Assembly: GCF_026072635.1 (NCBI RefSeq) | Contig: NZ_AP023081.1 | Location: 218,501 to 282,500 of the forward strand | Length of the DNA stretch: 64,000 bases | Source of the DNA: Pseudomonas solani | GTDB taxonomy: Bacteria > Pseudomonadota > Gammaproteobacteria > Pseudomonadales > Pseudomonadaceae | Direction of reading: 5' to 3' | Shown: one piece after another, positions 59,729 to 64,000 of the stretch | How the letters are laid out: every line of letters starts with the position of its first letter | How positions within the stretch are numbered: position 1 is the stretch's first letter | The notes under the pieces: model-generated | Told to the model about the DNA's origin: nothing | Database searches by the model: none | The model's input: only the letters and a program-made list of their open reading frames with translations | Program-made: the position numbers and the translations under genes

Positions 59729-60107
59729 TAAAATTTTCTTCGCGCCCGTCACAGGCCTGCAACACGGGCCGGCGACACTGGCTGCGGCTGAGGGACCAGC
59801 CCCCATCTGAAGCCGCACGCGGCTCACATGGCCACGACGGAAAAGTCCGGCGCCGCCCCGCCCTCCCCGCGCCGCTATCGCCTCCGCCTCCCCTGCCGCG
59901 GAAACCTCATGGCCGCCCCTTGCGGCCATTTTTGTACTCGCCCAGCCCCCCGTTCATCCGCCTCCCCCGCCCCGATCCTGACCGGGTTCTCAAGTTCACC
60001 CGAGGAGCAGAGACGGCGCTTTGCCATCATGCTAGAAATGCGCCCGCCAGCGGACGGCCACGGCGGCCTGACTACACTTCCCTGGCGCCTGCCCGGAAAG
60101 AGCCACC
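59729..60107. other. Intergenic region between modA and the solute-binding gene
   Basis: Short frames in this stretch have poor codon character. It must contain the promoter of the downstream gene, but I see no RNA gene or clear operator. Confidence 0.4.
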
Positions 60108-60902
60108 ATGTCACCGATCAAGCCCATCACCTCAATCCTCGCCTGCTTCCTCGCCCTTCAGGCCCAGGCAGCCGAACCCGCGAAGCTGGTGTTCTGCTAC
60201 GAAGACCAGGACTCCTGGCCCTGGGTGATGCTCGACGACAAAGGCCTCAACCAGGCGCTGTTCGACCGCGTGCAGAGCGCCCTGAAACTGACCATCGAAC
60301 GCCAGCCGATGCCCTGGAAGCGCTGCCTCGACGGCCTCGCCCGGGGCCAGTACGACGGCGCCTTCGCCTCCTCCTTCAAGGCCGAGCGCCAGGTCATGGG
60401 CCACTACCCGTACCGCGCTGATGGTTCGCTGGATACCGACAAGCGCCTGCACAGCGCCTCCTACTCGCTGTACCGCCTGCGCGGCAGCCAGGCCGACTGG
60501 GACGGCAACACCTTCACGGGCATCCAGGGCCGGGTCGCGTCCCTCAGCGGCTTCTCCATCATCGACTTCCTCAAGGCCCACGGCCTGGACGTGGAAGAAA
60601 CCAGCCGCGACCCGCTGGCCCTGTTGCGCATGCTCCACGGCCACCGCTTCGAAGCCGCCGCCATGCAGACCCTGCGCGCCGATCAGCTCCTGGCCAGCCA
60701 CCCGGACCTCGGCGAAGGCATCGAGAAACGCCCCGTGCCGCTGGAGCAGAAGGACTACTACCTGATGCTGTCCAACCGCTTGATGGACATGAACCCCAGC
60801 CTCGCCCACGCCATCTGGGACGAGGTCGCCCGCCAGCGCGAATCGGCCGACTACCAGGCCCAGCTCAAGCAGGTCCTGGCCGCCACCCCGCACGGCAACT
60901 GA
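60108..60902 (+). CDS. Periplasmic solute-binding protein (SBP family 3-like)
   Basis: Exported protein of 264 residues. A signal peptide ends QAQAAEP. The fold has KLVFCYEDQDSWPWVMLDDK, then MPWKRCLDGLARGQYDGAFA and GIQGRVASLSGFSIIDFLKA, as in amino-acid-type binding proteins. No ABC permease is near. Stand-alone members often act in chemosensing or signalling. It converges with the sensor kinase gene, with 12 bases between the stop codons. Confidence 0.75.
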   Translation: MSPIKPITSILACFLALQAQAAEPAKLVFCYEDQDSWPWVMLDDKGLNQALFDRVQSALKLTIERQPMPWKRCLDGLARGQYDGAFASSFKAERQVMGHYPYRADGSLDTDKRLHSASYSLYRLRGSQADWDGNTFTGIQGRVASLSGFSIIDFLKAHGLDVEETSRDPLALLRMLHGHRFEAAAMQTLRADQLLASHPDLGEGIEKRPVPLEQKDYYLMLSNRLMDMNPSLAHAIWDEVARQRESADYQAQLKQVLAATPHGN

Positions 60903-60914
60903 CCCCACTCGGGG

Positions 60915-62594
60915 TCAGAGCAGCAACTGGCTCAACACCGCCCGCAGCTTGCCCGGCTTCACCGGCTTGTTCAGCAGCGGCGCACCCAGGGCCTGCAGGT
61001 TGCGCCGGCACTCGTCGCTGCGGTCGGCGGTGATCATCACCGCCGGAATGGCCCGGCCGAACTGCTCGCGCAACGCCTGCACCACCTCGCAGCCAGTCAC
61101 GCCATGGTCCAGGTGGTAGTCGGCGAGGATCGCCTCCGGCGCCATGCCACCCAGGTTGCCCAACGCACTCTCCAGGTCGGGCGCGGTCACCACCTCGCAG
61201 CCCCACTGGCCCAGCAGCGCGGCCATGCTGTGGAGAATGCTCGCCTCGTTGTCCAGCACCAGCAGGCGCCGGCCCGGCAGCGGGTCACCGGTCTGCGGGC
61301 GCACGGGGGCGTCCTCGCGGCGCGCCGGCAGCACCTCCGCCAGCGGCACCTCGATGGAAAACACCGAACCCCGCCCCGGCTGCGAGCGCACCGCGATGGG
61401 ACAACCGAGGATGCCAGCGATGCGGTCGACGATGGCCAGCCCCAGGCCTACGCCCTTGCGCTCGGCGGCGCGACCACGGTCCAACTGGTTGAACTCGAGG
61501 AAAATCGCCTGCAACTGGTCCGCCGGAATGCCCCGGCCACTGTCCCACACCTCCAGCCGCACCCGGTCGCCCCGGCGCCGGCAGCCCAGCAGCACGCGGC
61601 CGCGCTCGGTGTAGCGGCAGGCATTGCTGAGGAAGTTGCGCAGGATGCGCGTCAGCAGGCGGATATCGGTGCTCACCGCCAGCCCCTTGGGAATGCGCGC
61701 GCGCAGCTGCAACCCGGCGGACTGGGCAACGCTCTGGAACTCCGAGGCCAGCGGCGCCAGCAACTCGTCCAGGCGATAGGCGTCGATGTCCGGGCGGATC
61801 GCGCTCTGGTCCAGCTTGGAGATTTCCAGCAGGTCGGTGAGCAGGTCCTCGGCGCCTTCCAGGGCCAGGTGGGTGCGCTCCACCAGCAGTTGCTCGGCGT
61901 CGGGCAGGCTGCGCTCGCGCAGGGTCGAAACCAGCAGCCGCGCGGCGTTCAGCGGCTGCAGCAGGTCGTGGCTGGCGGCGGCCAGGTACTTGTCCTTGCT
62001 CTGGTTGGCGGCCTCGGCGGCGTCCCGCGCCTCGCGCAGCTGGCCATTGAGGGTCTGCAGCTCCAGGGTGCGCGCCGCCACCCGCTGCTCCAGCTCGTCG
62101 TTGAGGGTCTGCAGGCGCTGCTGGGCGAGGATGCGCTCGGTGATGTCGGCGACGAAGCCTTCGAACAGCCCCTCCTCGTCCGGCTTCAGCAGCAGGTTCA
62201 TCAGCACGTCCACATGGCTGCCATCCTGGCGACGCAGGCGCGTCTCGTAGCCGATCAACCCCTGCTGGCGCTGCAGCTCGGCACGGATGTACACCAGCTC
62301 CGCCTCACCGCCAACGAACAGGTGGCTGGCCAGGTCGGTCAGCGACCACAGCAGTTGCTCCGGCGAGTCGTAGCCGAGCATCCGCGCCAGCGCCGGGTTG
62401 GCCGCGCGCAGGCCCTCCTGCAGGCTGGCCTGGAAGATGCCGTGCACCGCGTGCTCGAACAGCCACTTGTAGCGGTTGCGCTCGGTCTCCAGCTCCTCCA
62501 GGCGGCTCAGCAGCTCGGGGTAATGGCTCTTGCGCGCCGAGTGGCTGCCCAGCCCGAGCAGCGCCTGGCGCTGCTCCTCAGAGGGCCTCGGCAT
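60915..62594 (-). CDS. PAS-domain hybrid sensor histidine kinase (ErcS-like)
   Basis: Soluble hybrid kinase of 559 residues. Domains in order: PAS (about 35-160; LFEHAVHGIFQASLQEGLRA), coiled coil (about 165-210), HisKA with the phospho-acceptor YLAAASHDLLQPLNAAR, HATPase_c (RNFLSNACRYTERG, VWDSGRGIP, GVGLGLAIVDR), and a C-terminal receiver (about 435-555; ILADYHLDHGVTG with the Asp). No membrane span. ATG at 62594 overlaps the ercA end by 17 bases. The layout matches P. aeruginosa kinases of the ethanol-oxidation regulon, but the receiver makes exact orthology uncertain. Confidence 0.82.
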   Translation of the reverse strand: MPRPSEEQRQALLGLGSHSARKSHYPELLSRLEELETERNRYKWLFEHAVHGIFQASLQEGLRAANPALARMLGYDSPEQLLWSLTDLASHLFVGGEAELVYIRAELQRQQGLIGYETRLRRQDGSHVDVLMNLLLKPDEEGLFEGFVADITERILAQQRLQTLNDELEQRVAARTLELQTLNGQLREARDAAEAANQSKDKYLAAASHDLLQPLNAARLLVSTLRERSLPDAEQLLVERTHLALEGAEDLLTDLLEISKLDQSAIRPDIDAYRLDELLAPLASEFQSVAQSAGLQLRARIPKGLAVSTDIRLLTRILRNFLSNACRYTERGRVLLGCRRRGDRVRLEVWDSGRGIPADQLQAIFLEFNQLDRGRAAERKGVGLGLAIVDRIAGILGCPIAVRSQPGRGSVFSIEVPLAEVLPARREDAPVRPQTGDPLPGRRLLVLDNEASILHSMAALLGQWGCEVVTAPDLESALGNLGGMAPEAILADYHLDHGVTGCEVVQALREQFGRAIPAVMITADRSDECRRNLQALGAPLLNKPVKPGKLRAVLSQLLL

Positions 62595-63741
62595 ACACCA
62601 CCTCGACATCCCGCTGGCTCGACTCGCGCGGGTTGGTGAGGATGCAGGGGTCCTCCATCGCATGGCGCGAAAGGAAGGGGATATCGGAGGTGGAAACGCC
62701 GTGCAGCTTCAGCGTCTCGTGGAAGCCCACCGACTGCTTGAAGGCGATCAGGTGCTCCACCAGGCGCTGGCGGATCTGGTTGTGGTTGAGCCCGCGCGGG
62801 TCGATGCCCAGGGTCTCGGCCACCATGCGGAAGCGCTCCGGCGCGGCGCTGTAGTTGAAGGCCACCACATGCTCCACCAGCGCCGCGTTGCACATGCCAT
62901 GGGGCAGGTCGAGGAAGCCGCCGAGGCTGTGGGACATGGCGTGCACCGCCCCGAGAATGGCGTTGGAGAAGGCCAGCCCCGCCTGCATGCTGCCGAGCAT
63001 GATCTTCTCGCGCAGGGCGATGTCGTTTGGCGTGGCGATCATCTGCACCAGGTTGCCGTTGATCAGGCGCATGGCCTCCAGCGCGTGGGTGTCGGTGAGC
63101 GGCCCGCTGCCGGTGGAAACGAAGGCCTCGATGGCGTGCACCAGCGCGTCGATGCCGGTACAGGCGGAGAGGAAGGGGTCCATGCTCAGGGTGGTTTCCG
63201 GGTCGATCAGCGACACGTCCGGCACCACCGCCTTGCTGACGATGGAGAACTTCATGCGCTCGGCCTGATTGGAGATGATCACGAACTGCGACACGTCCGC
63301 CGAGGTGCCGGCGGTGGTGGGGATAAGGATCAGCGGCGGGCTCGGCACGCGGATGGTGTCCACCCCCTCGAACTCGAGGATGCAGCGGTTGTGGGCGACC
63401 ATGATGCCGATGCCCTTGGCGCAATCCATCGGGCTGCCGCCGCCCACCGCGACTATCACGTTGCAGCCCTCGCTGCGGTAGAAATCCGCCCCCAGGCGCA
63501 CCTCTTCCACACGCGGGTTGGGCGAGACCTGGGTGAACAGGCAGTAGTCGATGCCCTGGGCCTGCAGGCTGGCCTCCACATCGGCGACCCAGCCGGCGGC
63601 CAGCACGCCGGGGTCGGACACCACCAGCACCTTGCGCGCACCGAAGGTGCTCGCGTAGTTGCCGACGTTATGCCGGCAGCCGGCGCCGAAGATGATTTCG
63701 GGGGACACGAATTTACGCAGTTGGCTGATGTCGTGGCGCAT
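62578..63741 (-). CDS. ercA: Iron-containing alcohol dehydrogenase ErcA
   Basis: Group III Fe-dependent dehydrogenase of 387 residues. VIVAVGGGSPMDCAKGIGIM binds NAD. ILIPTTAGTSADVSQFVII and HAMSHSLGGFLDLPHGMCNA hold the metal-binding His residues. ACTGIDALVHAIEAFVS completes the signature. In P. aeruginosa ErcA is regulatory for PQQ-dependent ethanol oxidation rather than a main catabolic enzyme. It lies between the end of an S9 peptidase and the kinase, all on one strand. Confidence 0.85.
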   Translation of the reverse strand: MRHDISQLRKFVSPEIIFGAGCRHNVGNYASTFGARKVLVVSDPGVLAAGWVADVEASLQAQGIDYCLFTQVSPNPRVEEVRLGADFYRSEGCNVIVAVGGGSPMDCAKGIGIMVAHNRCILEFEGVDTIRVPSPPLILIPTTAGTSADVSQFVIISNQAERMKFSIVSKAVVPDVSLIDPETTLSMDPFLSACTGIDALVHAIEAFVSTGSGPLTDTHALEAMRLINGNLVQMIATPNDIALREKIMLGSMQAGLAFSNAILGAVHAMSHSLGGFLDLPHGMCNAALVEHVVAFNYSAAPERFRMVAETLGIDPRGLNHNQIRQRLVEHLIAFKQSVGFHETLKLHGVSTSDIPFLSRHAMEDPCILTNPRESSQRDVEVVYAEAL

Positions 63742-63882
63742 GAATCCGCCTGATCGTTCTTGTTATGGGATGGGAAGCAGACTACTGGAATCAGGGACGT
63801 TTTCAATCCGACCAATGGGTGCCAGCCGATTGCGAGTCGCCCGTTTCAGTGCTTGTGAACCTCCCGCCCCATCGCCATGCGA

Positions 63883-64000
63883 TCAGAGCAGCCGCCGATA
63901 GAACCCGTACTCCGCCTCCAGTGCGTGGGCGAGGTTGGCCGCCTGGCGGAAACCGTGGCCTTCGTCGGGGTAGAGGTACACCTCCACCTCGCGGCCCCGC
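63883..64000 (-). CDS. C-terminal end of an S9 prolyl-oligopeptidase-family protein (partial)
   Basis: The last 38 residues of a gene that enters from the right edge: VYLYPDEGHGFRQAANLAHA and a basic tail ending YRRLL. DEGHGF carries the catalytic His of S9 peptidases. From memory, P. aeruginosa has a peptidase of this family (pqqH) just before ercA, so this is probably that gene. It is 141 bases upstream of ercA. Confidence 0.75.
   Translation of the reverse strand, partial: RGREVEVYLYPDEGHGFRQAANLAHALEAEYGFYRRLL

Noticed and set aside
1..64000. tRNA, rRNA, prophage or integrase genes
   Set aside because: I looked for them and saw none; the only mobile element is the IS110 copy.

Overview
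The window is high-GC (strong G/C third-position bias) gammaproteobacterial chromosome, almost certainly from a Pseudomonas. The evidence is an aerobic cobalamin operon under one riboswitch, an hxu-type haem sensing system, ycgN/ycgL/rnd neighbours, DctA with a sigma-54 promoter, an ErcA/ErcS-like pair, and several pseudomonad REP-type palindromes. From memory, gene order from about 0.2 to 39.5 kb follows the P. aeruginosa hxuIRA, rnd, sseA, fadL, cob, btuB stretch. The later regions resemble other parts of that genome, so the backbone is conserved with local insertions.

Layout. 0-4.5 kb: haem uptake and signalling (ECF sigma, anti-sigma, TonB receptor). 4.5-7.8 kb: polyamine genes (periplasmic binder, agmatine deiminase, LysR regulator). 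7.8-13.4 kb: M61-like peptidase and the ycgN, hydroxyacid dehydrogenase, ycgL, rnd group, split by an IS110-family element next to REP-like palindromes. 13.4-19.9 kb: DapA-like aldolase, SMP-30-like protein, acyltransferase, sulfurtransferase and a FadL porin. 19.9-21.2 kb: a lone AT-richer wzz gene, a likely import. 21.5-28.8 kb: membrane protein, glutathione peroxidase, MFS/MarR pair with matching operators, acyl-CoA dehydrogenase and a secreted sphingomyelinase. 28.8-39.7 kb: eleven cobalamin genes in overlapping tandem behind one riboswitch. 39.8-47.9 kb: copper-storage protein, toxin-antitoxin pair, NlpC/P60 lipoproteins, sirtuin, glycosylase, ttcA, J-domain protein, Yip1 protein and sprT. 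48-56 kb: a CoA-linked catabolic cluster, dctA and an AraC regulator. 56-64 kb: mdaB, modABC, a solute-binding protein, ercS/ercA and the end of an S9 peptidase.

How the parts work together. The cob operon covers corrin adenosylation, amidation, aminopropanol attachment, lower-ligand synthesis (bluB) and nucleotide-loop assembly, plus the outer-membrane B12 receptor, so import and late synthesis share one riboswitch. The hxu genes form a cell-surface signalling loop with a Fur-type site. The acyl-CoA dehydrogenase, amidohydrolase, acyl-CoA ligase and CoA-transferase form one transcription unit of unknown substrate.

Caution for users. Five genes (aguA, the IS110 transposase, plsC, the cobC phosphatase and caiB) are broken by six single-base losses, each best explained by a G run on the coding strand that is one base short. 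This uniform pattern is more typical of uncorrected sequencing error than of real gene decay, and the affected genes should be re-read before being called dead.
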